Shown here: one piece after another, positions 10,665 to 21,176 of the stretch | How the letters are laid out: the number at the start of each line of letters is the position of its first letter | Position numbering within the stretch: the first letter of the stretch is position 1 | NCBI RefSeq assembly: GCF_000143415.4 | Contig: NW_003314383.1 | Span: 257,340 to 283,004 of the forward strand | From: Selaginella moellendorffii | Taxonomy: Eukaryota; Streptophyta; Lycopodiopsida; Selaginellales; Selaginellaceae | Length of the DNA stretch: 25,665 bases | Direction of reading: 5' to 3' | The notes under the pieces: generated by a model | Seen by the model: only the letters and a program-made list of their open reading frames with translations | What the model was told of the DNA's origin: nothing | The model's database searches: none | Made by a program: the position numbers and the translations under genes

Positions 10665-12583
10665 ATTCATAACCATCAACTTTCGTTCAAAGCCATCTCT
10701 TTGAATACTCAAGGATTACTTCCCCAACCTTGATAACTTTGCCTCATAGCAAGCTTCAAAACTAGGCTTTTGCTACGCTATTCTGATTTTGCGTGTTCTA
10801 TAAACTATTTACATTTGTCTTTCTAAGTACTAGAATTGTCTTTGGGAACCTTGAAAGGACTCTGTCCCTTAGCTTGCTAAAATCTCTCTTTTTGCAAATT
10901 TTTTAATTGCCATATGATCTAATATGGACAATTCTATACTTTAAACTCTCCATGGCATCACAGTTGTTAATAGCAATATGTTTGAGCACCCATTTGATTC
11001 TTCACTTACAACCTACATAACCACTATTGGTTATGCCCTTCAACTCTTATAGTTCAATTTTATCATTTTACTATTTATTTTTGGCCTTGTGCGTTCCTTT
11101 TAGTTATTCTCCTCCCATCTAAAAAGGTAGTTTTGCACTTTCTACTATGCTTTAGCAAATATTCTTAAGGATGAACCTATTCAATCACTTAGAAAGTGGT
11201 TTTTCAATTTGGATATGCTAACTGTGTAATACCACACATTGGAATTAACGTCGCTACAATTGGGCCTCTTTATACCCATTTCTAACCATGCCAAAATCCC
11301 TTTTTGGTTTTGTTTAATTCGGATAGACAGACTGTTTTTCATCTCCGTAACCTTGGACATTAGATAACACTTCTTAGCCATTATTTGCTAGGGACTTAGT
11401 CCCTTGGGCTTTATCTAATACCCTCATGATTCCAAACACCACTCTCTAGTGTTTTAAAGTGTTTTGGTGTCCCAATGATAACTTTATTTGACAATGAGCA
11501 TTTCTTTTTACGACATTGACTTACTATATCTTAACATAAATAATTTATCCCCCGAAAGGGTACATCTAACTTCTTTATCCTAATAAAAAGTCTTAGGTAG
11601 TTAACTTTTACCAATCCAACCAATTATTTTGCATTTTTTGCTTAGTTGCTTCATAGTTGTCAAATCTTACAACTCATTGCTAGTGCTTCCACTCCATCAT
11701 TATTTAGGTTACCACATTCTAACCACATGTCTTCCAGCTTAGGCTATGCCATTCCCATTTTATATTGAGATTCTTTTGGCAAGGGGTTCTCATAAACTCG
11801 CCAACTCGACCTCAAGGCATCATGCCTTGGCATATTTGGTGTCTCCACACCATCAGCTCCACGAGCTTACCTTTATAACACTTCCCACTTGTGTCTAGGT
11901 TTTTGCTAAGACTAAAGTAGTTGTTTCTCATGCCAAATATCAGTTAGCACTACATCATAATGTTCATACACAATTTTAAACCAAAGTTACTTTCTTTTAG
12001 GAACACCTTTCCTACAACTTTAGTATGGCACCTTCTGCTATCAATGAGATGCACTTTGTTCTTATACTTGAATCTTATAATCCCCTATCCCTTGTAAGGT
12101 ATAGCAAAATTCAGTCCAAATGCTTCCACTAGTCCTTTAGGACTATTCCTTGACTCCATTTAAGTCATCCAGCTTTTTGGACTTTGCTAATTCAATGACT
12201 CGTAAGTTCTTAACTTTCTAGCTATTTTGAGGTGCTAATTCACTAAAATACATCCTCTTATATTTATGTCTTACTCACAAGGACCATATTTGCAATTGTT
12301 ACTCCGACACTTGATTATTTTCTCCATCTACCATTTCAAGGACTCGTGCCCTCATCTATATTTGACTTTCCATAGTCATTAATTCTGGTCTCAAATTCAT
12401 GAGCACTAGCCTTAACTATTTGAGGGTAATGTTATGACTCCTTTATTATTTTGGAGTTTTTATCTTTCCCATAATCCCAACTATAGTTGTTACCACAACT
12501 ACATTAGTCAATTTGTTAAGTCTAACGCTCATCTACCTCACATCTTCAACTCTCTAAAGAAAACCTTATACTGTTCCCAAGGT

Positions 12584-12841
12584 CCCAAAGTTGTTACTAA
12601 ATTGGCCACTTTCTATCCACCACATTGCCAATAAATTCACTTATGAACTAATGTGGAGAGTCATATCCTTTCGACATGCTACTCTTCGAGGATAGACCCA
12701 CTCCTAGGACCTCCCAAAGTTGTTACTAAATTGGCCACTTTCTATCCACCACATTGCCAACAAGTTCACTTATGAACTAATGTGGAGAGTCATGTCCTTT
12801 TGACATGCTACTCTTCGAGGATAGGCCCACTCCTAGGACCT
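12584..12841. repeat. 129-bp tandem duplication in element 2
   Basis: Two adjacent units, 12584-12712 and 12713-12841, both start with cccaaagttgttactaaatt and differ at only a few positions. Element 1 has a single counterpart near 4405-4535, so the duplication arose after the two elements diverged. Confidence 0.92.
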
Positions 12842-12900
12842 CCCAATGCCAAGACAAGTGATGATATATTTGACCACCAATAAAAGTCGGACTAAGGAAT

Positions 12901-13305
12901 AGCTCCAATACCAAATGTAAGCTTTTAAATTTGGACTTTTTGAGAGGTCAACCAGCCCAATATTATTCAAACCTATGGACATTTAACCCCAAATATCTTA
13001 AGACCCTTAACCGATTGGAAAAGGGGGTGCACTCTTGTTCATGGGCCCTTTCCCTTTATATTTAAACCCCATGGATCATCTTTCAAGTTGTTCTTTTTTA
13101 TTGCTTACAATTCACTATGCAAGTTCACGCCCTCATGAATTGAAGCTGAGAGCCACAACTCTCCTGAGAGCCCTGCTCTCTTGACACTCTACCCCTCGGG
13201 TTGAGCCTAGCTAGAGCAAACTAGACCTGCCAAATGTCAGTCAAATGTGGTGTGATTCCTCTAACCCAATCAACAAAGTCAGACCCAAGACTAGCTCCGA
13301 TACCA
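12901..13305. repeat. ~393-bp insertion bounded by duplicated PBS motifs
   Basis: Element 1 passes directly from cggactaaagaacag into its PBS and LTR. Element 2 has agctccaatacca at 12901-12913, about 380 bp of unshared sequence, and then agctccgatacca at 13293-13305. Both copies are followed by a TGTAAG-type LTR start. The insert carries a plus-strand TATA-like motif (ttatatttaaa, 13056-13066). It could be a foreign solo LTR or a remnant of nested priming structures; the sequence alone does not decide. Confidence 0.65.
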
Positions 13306-13308
13306 AAT

Positions 13309-15030
13309 TGTAAGTATAAATTTTCCATTATACTTTAGTCATTTAACCATACCTCCGACCACTTGAAGGAGTCTCACTCACAACCTCTATAAGTCCTATT
13401 CTAGACTTGGGGCTTGCTAACCCTAAGAATGGCATCCATGCCACTCAACATTTGCACTTGGTCTAAGTGCTCCACGTATCCAATCCTATGACCAACACCC
13501 AAAGGTACCATCAACATCTTAGCCCGTTACGCTAAGGTCATACCCATTCACCTTTGTTACACTGGTGGTTCAACACCATCTATATCACAGTCCTGTCACT
13601 CAAAGACTGAGCCATCCGTCCATGAGTGATCATTCCAAAACCACTCCTTAGCATCTTTAGGATGTCCATAAATATGGGGAATAACCTTCCCTAATATCCC
13701 TTTTTTGGTCCCCACCAAGTTCTTTTCTGTCCATGGTCATGTTTGCAAACACTGCAATTTGGTCAAGGCCCATAGACCCGACCACTAAGTCCTCTTATCC
13801 TCTGGGACTTTCTCACTATGTGACCGTATCCTTAATCGCTACACTAGAGGATTGCTCTTTTTCCTTTCCACAATTTGGGACTTTGGGATAACATTTTAGA
13901 ACACCGTGGCCCTACATAAGCCTTATAAGTACTCTCCCCATCTTCCGCTTTTGGGTGCTTTAGCCATAGGCTAGAGCGAGGTTCTGTCAAGCCATGCCAG
14001 GTATCTAAGTAGGTAGTGCAACCCACACTTGGAGTGGAAGCATCGACAATTCGATTTCTAGAGGGAACTAGAGTTGGCTTTTGAAAACTTCACCAAGCTA
14101 CCTTATTTGTCTGTCCATATTCACTCTAGCCTTGGACTTCCCAATGGTTATATCATCACCCAACACGTGGGTATAACCTTCCTAGGCCACACTGGCCTTT
14201 TCTAGCCAAACTGGCTCCATTGGGGTCCAACCCCCACACTCTCCTTATTATACTTTTGGAACCCCTTGCAGCACCTCCAACCCCCTCTAGGGGACGATCA
14301 CTTTGGGCTTTCACCCAACAGCTTGTATTAGTATTTGAACTCGGACTAGGACTTGGATTCGGGCTAGATCTTGAACTTGGACTCAGACTCGGTCTTAGTC
14401 TCGATCTCGATCTCAGTCTCGGTCTCGTCTTGAACTCCATCTTGGGTCCATCTTGGATCCATCTCAGACTCCATCTCGAATTCCATCTCAAGCCCATCTC
14501 GGACTCCATCTCAGGTCTATCTTGGATTCTATCTCGGTCCATCTCGGACTCCATCTTAGGTCCATCTTAGACTCCATCTTGGGTCCATCTCGAACTCCAT
14601 CTCAGTCCATCTCGGGCTCCATCTCAGGCCCATCTCAAACTCCATCTCAGTCCATCTCAAACTCTAGCTTGGGTCCATCTTGGACTCTATCTTGGACTCC
14701 ATCTCAGGTCCATCTCAAACTCCATCTTTGTCCATCTCAGACTCCATCTCGGGTCCATCTTGGACTCCATCTTAGGTCCACCTTGAGTCCATCTCGGACT
14801 CCTCCACGTGTCATGTGTTGGTCTTCTTGTGTCCTTTTTCTAGAGACTCTTTTATTGCTCACTTCGTGCTCATTCCTTAAGCACTCTATTGGGAGTTCCA
14901 CTCCCATTCTTGAATTTTTAAGTTGGAGCCTTTAGTTCAAATATGTTATGCTCGTTTAGCTTCTGCTTCGGCCACTACCACATGGCACCTTTTCAGCTCC
15001 ACTTTGGGGCTTAGGGATTTGTGTCTCACA
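13309..15030 (-). mobile_element. Complete 5' LTR of element 2 (1.72 kb)
   Basis: On the minus strand this LTR starts TGTGAG (complement of 15030-15025) and ends CTTACA beside the PBS, so it has the canonical TG...CA ends. It shares the opening region with 4605-5805 and the outer end with 466-586. It contains the hexamer array at about 14338-14430 and the 12-bp array at about 14440-14800, which make it longer than the LTR of element 1. Its outer flank is gypsy integrase sequence, so the element probably inserted into an older gypsy copy. The missing other LTR prevents a target-site check. Confidence 0.8.
14338..14800. repeat. Hexamer plus 12-bp minisatellite in LTR 2
   Basis: Degenerate GGACTC/GGTCTC hexamers to about 14430 merge into about 30 12-mers of the tccatctcagac type. 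The 133- to 160-residue open frames on both strands here are pure low-complexity repeats and are not genes. Confidence 0.9.
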
Positions 15031-16258
15031 ATTGAGTCATGGATTCGAGGGCTTCAAAATGGGTTTAAGAATCCTACATCACTTGTTGATGACTTGCCAT
15101 TTTGGCATTTACATTCTCAATATCAGCTTAAAGATGGCATTCTTTATTTTGTGGGGATGGATCTTGATGATTATTTACAGCTGGTGGTGATTCCACAGTT
15201 TTTCCATTCTCTTATTTTAGGCGGGCATATAATACATTATCGTATGACCGAGAAGCTGTGCAAGTCTTTCTATTAGCAGGAGATGCAATGTGATGTTATT
15301 TGGTATGTGCGTAGCTGCATTTGGTGCCAAGCTTGTAATACTCCCCTGCATGCCATGGAAGGACAATTGGAGTCAATTGTAATTTCCTGTTCATTTGAGT
15401 TGGTGGCGTTTGATCTTATGAGACCTTTTCCACGATCAACTGTTGACAATGAATATGTTATTATTACTTCTGACTATTTGACCTATTGGGTGGAAGTTGA
15501 TGCTCTTGCTAGCACCTTTGCAATTGCTATTGGATACTTCCTCTTCAATCAAATGGTATTCCAGCATTCTTGTCCGGAGCGGATTCTTTCAGACAATGGT
15601 TCTGCATTTATGGCTGAGGCATTTTATGTTTTGATGTCTTGGTTGGGGATATGCCACACTTTCACAAGTGATTATCATCCATAGTTAAACAGTTTGGTGG
15701 AATGGCTTATTCAGACATTTAAAGAAATAATTATAAAATACTTGAACTTTTAGCATTTGGATTATGATGATTATTTGCCATGTCTTCGGTATGCATATGT
15801 TATAGGGGTGTAGAGTTCTGTTAGTGCTTCACTATATAAAGTCCTATATGGTCATGATCAAATATTACCAACGGAGATGAGTTTACCTTCGCGATTGTCG
15901 CGAGCTGCCAATGCTAGGTCGTGGGATTAGTATTTGACGAGCATTCTTCCACTTATCTGAGCAAAGTTTGCTGAACACTTAGGCCATGTACAAGTGAGAC
16001 AACAATGGTGCTACAACTCTCATCATCATCCACCTGTGGAGTACAAAGTGGATAATTTGGTGTTAATCCATTTTCCCCATCTTACAATACGTGGTTTATC
16101 TAAAGGGTTCCTTGCTTAGTGGAAAGGACTATATCGGGTGTTGCGGCAAGTTGGACCACAAGTTATGAGGTTTGGCATTATGTCTAGTAGGCTGATCCTC
16201 TAGAAATTGTGCATGTGCAGTGGTTGAAACACTTTATACACATGGATCAAGAATAACT
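15031..16258 (+). pseudogene. Ty3/gypsy pol remnant: integrase with multiple stops
   Basis: One plus-strand frame carries the integrase region of a Ty3/gypsy polyprotein. First comes an H2C2 zinc-binding module: two His around GGHIIHY, then CIWC. The catalytic core follows: the first Asp in VAFDLM, the second in ILSDNGSAF, and the Glu in NSLVEW, the DD-E pattern of retroviral-type integrases. The C-terminal part ends near a VHVQ-like motif. The frame is broken by TAG at 15274, 15682 and several points downstream, one TGA, and a 1-bp deletion near 16165 seen by comparison with the copy at 24932-25536. RT and RNase H are absent because the LTR of element 2 abuts at 15030. The element is dead. 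Confidence 0.88.
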
Positions 16259-16351
16259 AATACCACCTATAGATTGGTTGATGCCTCCTCCTGATGTTCT
16301 TCCAGATCTTAGCCCATCTACAAGAGATCCTTGATGGTTTTCTATTATTCC

Positions 16352-16542
16352 AAGAGGAAGGGATGATGTGATGTCCAAGTGCACAGCTATGATGCCGTAT
16401 ACTAATATTAGCATAGTGGGATTTTAGTAGCTGTTAGATTGGTTTCAATCCAAAGCACTTGTTCCTCTATATAAATTAGGGTTTTTGGGTTAATTGATAT
16501 GCACATTTTCTGTATTCCCTTTCCATGTTTCATGCACTCACA
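16352..16542 (+). mobile_element. PPT and 3' LTR of the gypsy remnant
   Basis: A purine run, aagaggaaggga (16352-16363), is followed by an LTR that starts TGATGTGATG at 16364. A TATA box, ctatataaatt, lies at 16467-16477. The LTR ends at CACTCACA (16542). The inverted copy at 24735-24902 begins and stops at the same points, which supports these as true LTR borders. LTR length is 179 bp. Confidence 0.75.
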
Positions 16543-16832
16543 TCATTAAATTATAACATATATTACCCTAAACCCAAGAATATTTCAGATATAATTGTTT
16601 AACACCATATCACATTACCATTCAAATCTAACAATTTTGTGGAGATGTTTTTCATATCTCCAAAAACTTTTGATAGTGCATAAGTAGCAAAGAAATATTT
16701 AACTTCCAACCATTTTGCAGTTTCTGAACATATCACACTTAGATCATCACTGAAGTTGGAACCCAATTCTTGCTATAAAATGTCAATTCCTAAACCTAAA
16801 TATTTAGATACTTAAATATAAAAATAAAAAAC
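16543..16832. other. Left edge of the duplicated block, 3' flank of the Cys gene
   Basis: AT-rich sequence matching about 20925-21176. Homology between the two units begins around tattaccctaaac (about 16560 and 20927), only a few bases inside the LTR border. No gene is seen; it is the downstream flank of the minus-strand gene. Confidence 0.6.
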
Positions 16833-17818
16833 TCAAAAAATATGATGATGAAAAATTGCCAAACAATCATCCAATCCAGCCAACCTTGAATCTGTAGAAA
16901 AAAAAAATTTTTTTTCTAAAAAAATATAAAAAGTATTTACTGACCTAACTCAGAATACTTAAGGCTCACCCCAAGCACTATACTTCTTATATGTTGAAGT
17001 TCAAATTCAGTAGTTTTAAGAATCCTAGCTGCTTGTAAAGCTTGCAGCACTTCCTAAAAAAAAAAAAAAAAAAATTAAAAACTTCAAATGATATAATATA
17101 ATACCATGATAGGAATGTTGTACATTGATTTCCTACTTTGGATCAACGTAGACAGTTTGTCCTTTCCTAAATGCCGCTCTGAAAGTACAAAAACATTTTA
17201 GATTAAAAGCTAAAAATATTTGCTTGCCGAGAAAGATCCTAAACATCACATGTGTTGCCCATCTCATCACGTTGTTAGCTAAGCAATTCGGATTTTCACA
17301 ACGCATCATTGTAAGGCCGCCACACTTGGTTTTTGAGCACGGAATGTATTTTGCATTACCAGCCAGCACAGCAGTGGAGAATAAACATTCTCCAGCCTTA
17401 GTCTGTGAAGGAACAGGAGTAAGCATCACAGAAACGATACTGATTTACCTGATATTCTGGCATGACAAGAAAAGTGATTTACCTTAGATTTTGGCTCGAG
17501 CAGCATTGTGTCCTGAGAATTGATGACCTTGTCCAATCTACCCCCACAATCCTGTAAAAAAATGAAATGGAATTAAACGTCACGTGTAATAAGGAAGAAT
17601 GATTTACTTGCGACTTGAGCAACATCATCTCTGTTATTCCCTCTGAATGCATTATGTCACATATGGCCCCGTCCTTGGCCACCCTGCCCTGGACACCGAG
17701 CTCGAGTTTCCGCGAGCGTGTCGCATCCGCGGGCAACTCCTGCGCCCACAAGCTAAATGTTAGCTGCGCTCTTGCGCTCTTCTACTCACTCACCTCCAAA
17801 AAGCCGCCGCCAGAACAT
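16833..17818 (-). pseudogene. Left copy of the Cys-containing protein gene, broken by a ~793-bp deletion
   Basis: All seven exons of the model at 21177-22923 can be traced: 17818-17794, 17739-17608, 17551-17483, 17402-17228, 17178-17105, 17053-16945 and 16891-16833. Splice sites are intact, including the GC-AG intron (17227-17179), and introns are 54-80 nt. Exon 2 is only 132 nt against 923 nt in the right copy. About 793 bp are missing between ccgagct and caccgagctcg, a short shared motif at the breakpoint. The loss is not a multiple of three, and the frame from the ATG at 17818 soon reaches TGA. The later exons stay open, so the deletion is recent. Exon 5 is 9 nt shorter than in the right copy. 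The start lies head-to-head with the Hint gene, 396 bp away. Confidence 0.75.
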
Positions 17819-18214
17819 GCCGCCCAACCAGGAGCAAGAGTTTATTTGCGAGTGTGCTGGGCAGATCCACTTATCCGGGAGTGTGCTAGGCAGATCCACC
17901 GATAGCTATAGACACTTTTAGGGCAAGGTTCTTAGAATATTCCTTGAAACTCCATAACTCGTTTTATTTTGCTTTCATTCTTTTAATGCTATATAAAAAG
18001 TTAATCTTTATAATGAACATTTAATTTCTTTAGTGAGTCGATTATGCGGCATCTCAAATATGTACTTAGAATTAAATAATTCTTTCTATCAAAGTTTTAG
18101 GATCACCAACTTGATCCGTTAGCCTCATGTCATAGGCACTCGTTTGTAGTATTTAACATCGGTTCTAGAGCTCCTTTTCCTATCTTTCTAGGCTTCCATA
18201 GTGTAGAGTTCTCT
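17819..18214. promoter_or_regulatory. Shared (bidirectional) promoter region, left unit
   Basis: The 396 bp between two divergent start codons. Near the minus-strand gene lie two copies of gagtgtgct.ggcagatccac (17850-17870 and 17879-17899), a 29-bp direct repeat kept in the right unit at 22955-22975 and 22984-23004. On the Hint side a TATA-like tatttaa at 18150-18156 sits about 60 bp before the ATG. The compact head-to-head arrangement suggests coordinated control of the two genes; this is inference. Confidence 0.55.
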
Positions 18215-19099
18215 ATGGCTCACACTTTTCTCTTTGCTACTTCTCTCTTCGCTGTTCTTGCTAGTGCTGTTCTAGCTACCAACACCAACAACTCATGTTT
18301 CCCAGGTAAGACTCTGCAAGCGATTTTACAACCAGTCACAAGCTTTATGTTCGCAATCAAAACACAGGCGACGCCACCGTCCAAATGTATAACAGCGACC
18401 TCAAACTCATGAGAGATCTCGAAGTTGGAGACAAGGTATTGTATTGCTCTTAAGTTTTTCGAGAGCCCAGCTAAACGTGCCATGTCTAAAGATTGCAGTG
18501 AGCAAAAACGTGTTCTCCGATGTCTACGCATTCGGCCACAAGGACACCGATGTGATCTCCGAGTTCATCCAGGTCCACACCGCCTCAGACATGATCGAGC
18601 TTAGCGAGGGCCACTTCATCCCAGTCGACGCCAAGGGAAAGCTTGTGTACAAGCGAGCCAAGGATCTCCAGGTTGGAGAAACTCTCTGGGGATCATCTCA
18701 AATCACTGGTAACATCATACTTGTTTTGAGACTTTGCTCTTACTTTTGATAATTATAGAACTTTCCAAGGTGGAGAAGCTGGGTCTCTACAACCCATTCA
18801 CTCTCTCCGGCAACATCATGGTTAACAACGTGGAGGCTTCCTCTCACAGCGAGTGGTTCCTGGACTCCCTCTTTGATGCCATTGGCGCAACTGAGTACCT
18901 CCCATATGCATACCAGGCGGTGCTCGCTCCACTTCGTGCCATCTACAACATTGTTGGGAAGGAAATCTATGGAAAGGGTTATGCTGCCGTCAATTCTTGT
19001 GTCAACGTTGCTGAATTTGGAATGAAGCACGGAGGAAGCATTGCTCTCACCATTGGAATCGATGGAGTTGCAACAGCAATGCTGGCCACGAAGGCTTGA
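18215..19099 (+). CDS. Secreted Hint (Hog-type) protein, four exons
   Basis: Exons 18215-18305, 18368-18435, 18492-18708 and 18759-19099 join in phase to 717 nt, 238 residues. The introns (62, 56 and 50 nt) have GT-AG ends. Residues 1-21 or so are a signal peptide (MAHTFLFATSLFAVLASAVLA). The Hint domain starts at Cys28 in CFPGDATV, the hallmark of Hedgehog-type autoprocessing domains, and continues with LEVGDK, FSDVYAFGHKD and SEGH (residues 91-94, where the family has TxxH). It closes with GLYNPFTLSGNIMVNNVEAS, where the Hedgehog ASCY motif reads ASSH. An 80-residue helical, hydrophobic tail follows. Hint domains cleave the peptide bond before the Cys; here only about six residues would lie between signal peptide and Cys, so there is no 'hedge' ligand. 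The protein may act as a processed C-terminal product or no longer cleave. The downstream duplicate is broken. Confidence 0.9.
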
Positions 19100-20926
19100 G
19101 CAAAAATCAGGAGTAAATAAGAGAGAAATAATCACAATCCAGATCAGGTCAATGTAAATCTCCAGAACAAGAATGAAAGAAATGAGTGAAGAAACTGTGT
19201 GATGTCAAACAAAAGCTTCATTTCATGACATGCATCACAAAGATGCATAAATGTTAAGTTTCTCAATTGTATAGGGGGTTTTAAATGTATAGTAAAGATA
19301 GTTGGGCATAGTTGACCAACCTAAGGTATAATTTAGCTTTTGTTTGTGTTTTTGTCATTGTTTTGTGTTTGGATTGGGTGTAAGCTTAAATTCTATACCA
19401 TGTTAGTTGGTGGAGTATTTATATCCTCGCGTTAGACTACTAATATGTTGAAATAATATGAAATTTCATTTGGTTTTGTTTTGCGTGTTAATTTTAGCAT
19501 TGGGATGGTAAATGCTCTAATGTTGTTTTAAGTTGTTTCACATTCCTATCCCTTCACTTTTTGGGCTGTACATTCAAGAGTCCATTCTGTGCTCTTGTGC
19601 CATTACCCTTTTAACCCTATCTTAGGAGTTTGGCACTATTCCTTCATTCAATGGCTTAAGGCCCTGAAACTCAAGTTTTGCACCATTGTCCTTAGGACAC
19701 ATGGCATGTGATATATGGCACATGTGCTTCATGGTTATCATATGGTAAATCATCATAGGATAAAAGGTAAAAATCATGTGATATAAATTTTTATATTCGA
19801 TGCACTCATATTGACGGAGTTGAAGAGTAGCCTTGATTGTCTTTGAGGAATGCTTAGATTTATGTTTTTAATTTAGATCAAGTTTTTGGTTTAGATAATT
19901 AGTTTAATTATTTGATGTTATGTGGTTGCAACTAAATAATTAATTTCAGTTGATGGTGATATTCATGGCAAATGGTGCAACTCTTCTAACTCTTTCTACC
20001 CATCTTTATATCTGGTAAAAAGTTTTTTGTAGAAATCCCAAAGATGATAATGATTATTGGTTCAATCACTTTACATTGATTGCCAATTATTATTTTTGAA
20101 ATGATATCTAATATTTACACAAGTTTTTCACATATCTCCAAAAGACATTGTTGTAGTGGTACAATGGTTTAAGTGTGGAACCTCCTCCCAAATGTCTTCA
20201 AGCATGCATTTAGAAATGTTGATAATTGTGATGATGCCTTCTAACAATTGCATCATCTTTGTTAGGGACCATCTAAGTCAGTTATGCAATTTAATGTTTG
20301 AATCTAAAGCCTCTTACTTTGTGTAGAGTTTAAGTAAACAAAAATCAGAATTTTCAAAAGAAATATAAAATGATTTGCTACACTTTAGGTGTACCAATGC
20401 TTTGTTTGTTTAATAGTAGTGCTTATTATTTATTAATCTAATTGATCGATAGGAAGTTTATAATTTCTAAACACGAGATTAAATTTATTACACATTAACC
20501 ATTAAATGTTCTAGCATTAAATGGTAGAATATCCTAGAATATTTAAATATATTCTAAATATCTACTACCAAATCTAAATGGACAATCTATATTATCTCAC
20601 TTAAGTAAGTGATAAACTAACTTTCCATTAGCTAAACAAACATCCATAAATTTTTTATTGAAATCATGCAAATTGAACCTGCCTCAAGGCCTACAACTGG
20701 ACAACCTGTGTGCCTTGGGCCATTATCACTTTATTGTTATAGATAGAATTGTAACAAAAAAAGTGTAAAGAATAAATAGAAATTTCTATGTTGTACATAT
20801 TGATTTTTTTCAAGTCATCTACATATAGGAGGAGCTAGAACTAAGACATATCTCATTTTATAGCTATTAAATATTAAATTTAATGCTTAATCTAGATTTA
20901 TACTTATCATTATATTCTAAAATATA
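19100..20926. other. AT-rich spacer between the two units
   Basis: No supported gene. It contains a degenerate match (19687-19785) to the hairpin repeat at the right window edge, in inverted orientation. It also contains an AT-rich block (about 20450-20580) whose complement resembles 23910-24010, both sharing aaacacgagattaa. A possible poly(A) signal variant, aataag, lies shortly after the Hint stop. A tRNA-like phrase near 20150 was rejected. Confidence 0.5.
19687..19785. repeat. Degenerate copy of the hairpin repeat
   Basis: Matches the complement of about 25545-25665 over the blocks ggacacatggcatgtgatat, cttcatggttatc and ggataaaaggtaaaaatcatgtg. The central palindrome is decayed here (ttatcatatggt against atcataggataa), whereas it is perfect at 25562-25590. 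Confidence 0.6.
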
Positions 20927-21176
20927 TTACCCTAAACCGTAAATATCAAATAATATTTAAGATATAACCCCTACTGATTGTTTAACACCATATCAATGTT
21001 TTTCATATCTTCAATACAGTGCATAAACAGCAAAGAAATATCTAACTTCCAACCAGTTTTCAGCTTCTGGACATATCACACTTACATCATCACTGAAGTT
21101 GAACCCAATTTTTGCTATAAAATGTCCATATTCCTAAACATAAATATTTAGATACTTAAATATAAAAATAAAAAAC
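20927..21176. other. Left edge of the right unit
   Basis: Matches 16560-16832, the 3' flank of the minus-strand gene, with small indels. No gene is seen. Confidence 0.6.

Larger units (their letters stand above)
10665..13308 (-). mobile_element. Interior of LTR element 2, truncated on its 3' side
   Basis: Aligns with 2380-4604 of element 1 in the same orientation, with many small indels and substitutions. The part matching 587-2380 of element 1 and the 3' LTR are missing, apart from the inverted scrap at 9569-9835. A well-kept PBS lies at 13293-13305: its complement, TGGTATCGGAGC, differs by one base from the TGGTATCAGAGC that pairs with plant initiator tRNA-Met. Two later rearrangements lie inside: a 129-bp tandem duplication (12584-12841) and a ~393-bp insertion (12901-13293). 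Confidence 0.75.

Noticed and set aside
14156-14935. Open frames of 116-160 residues on both strands
   Set aside because: They arise from the hexamer and 12-bp arrays of the LTR, are open on both strands at once, and have no domain.
17615-17905. Plus-strand frame of 96 residues in the left unit
   Set aside because: It crosses the deletion junction and the leader repeat, and is antisense to the exons of the broken gene.
18740-19135. Minus-strand frame of 131 residues opposite the last Hint exon
   Set aside because: It is antisense to a well-supported exon; its presence in the second copy only reflects the duplicated sense exon.
20147-20200. tRNA-like phrase gtagtggtacaatggttt
   Set aside because: Resembles a D-arm/A-box, but no acceptor stem, anticodon arm or B-box at proper spacing could be folded by eye.
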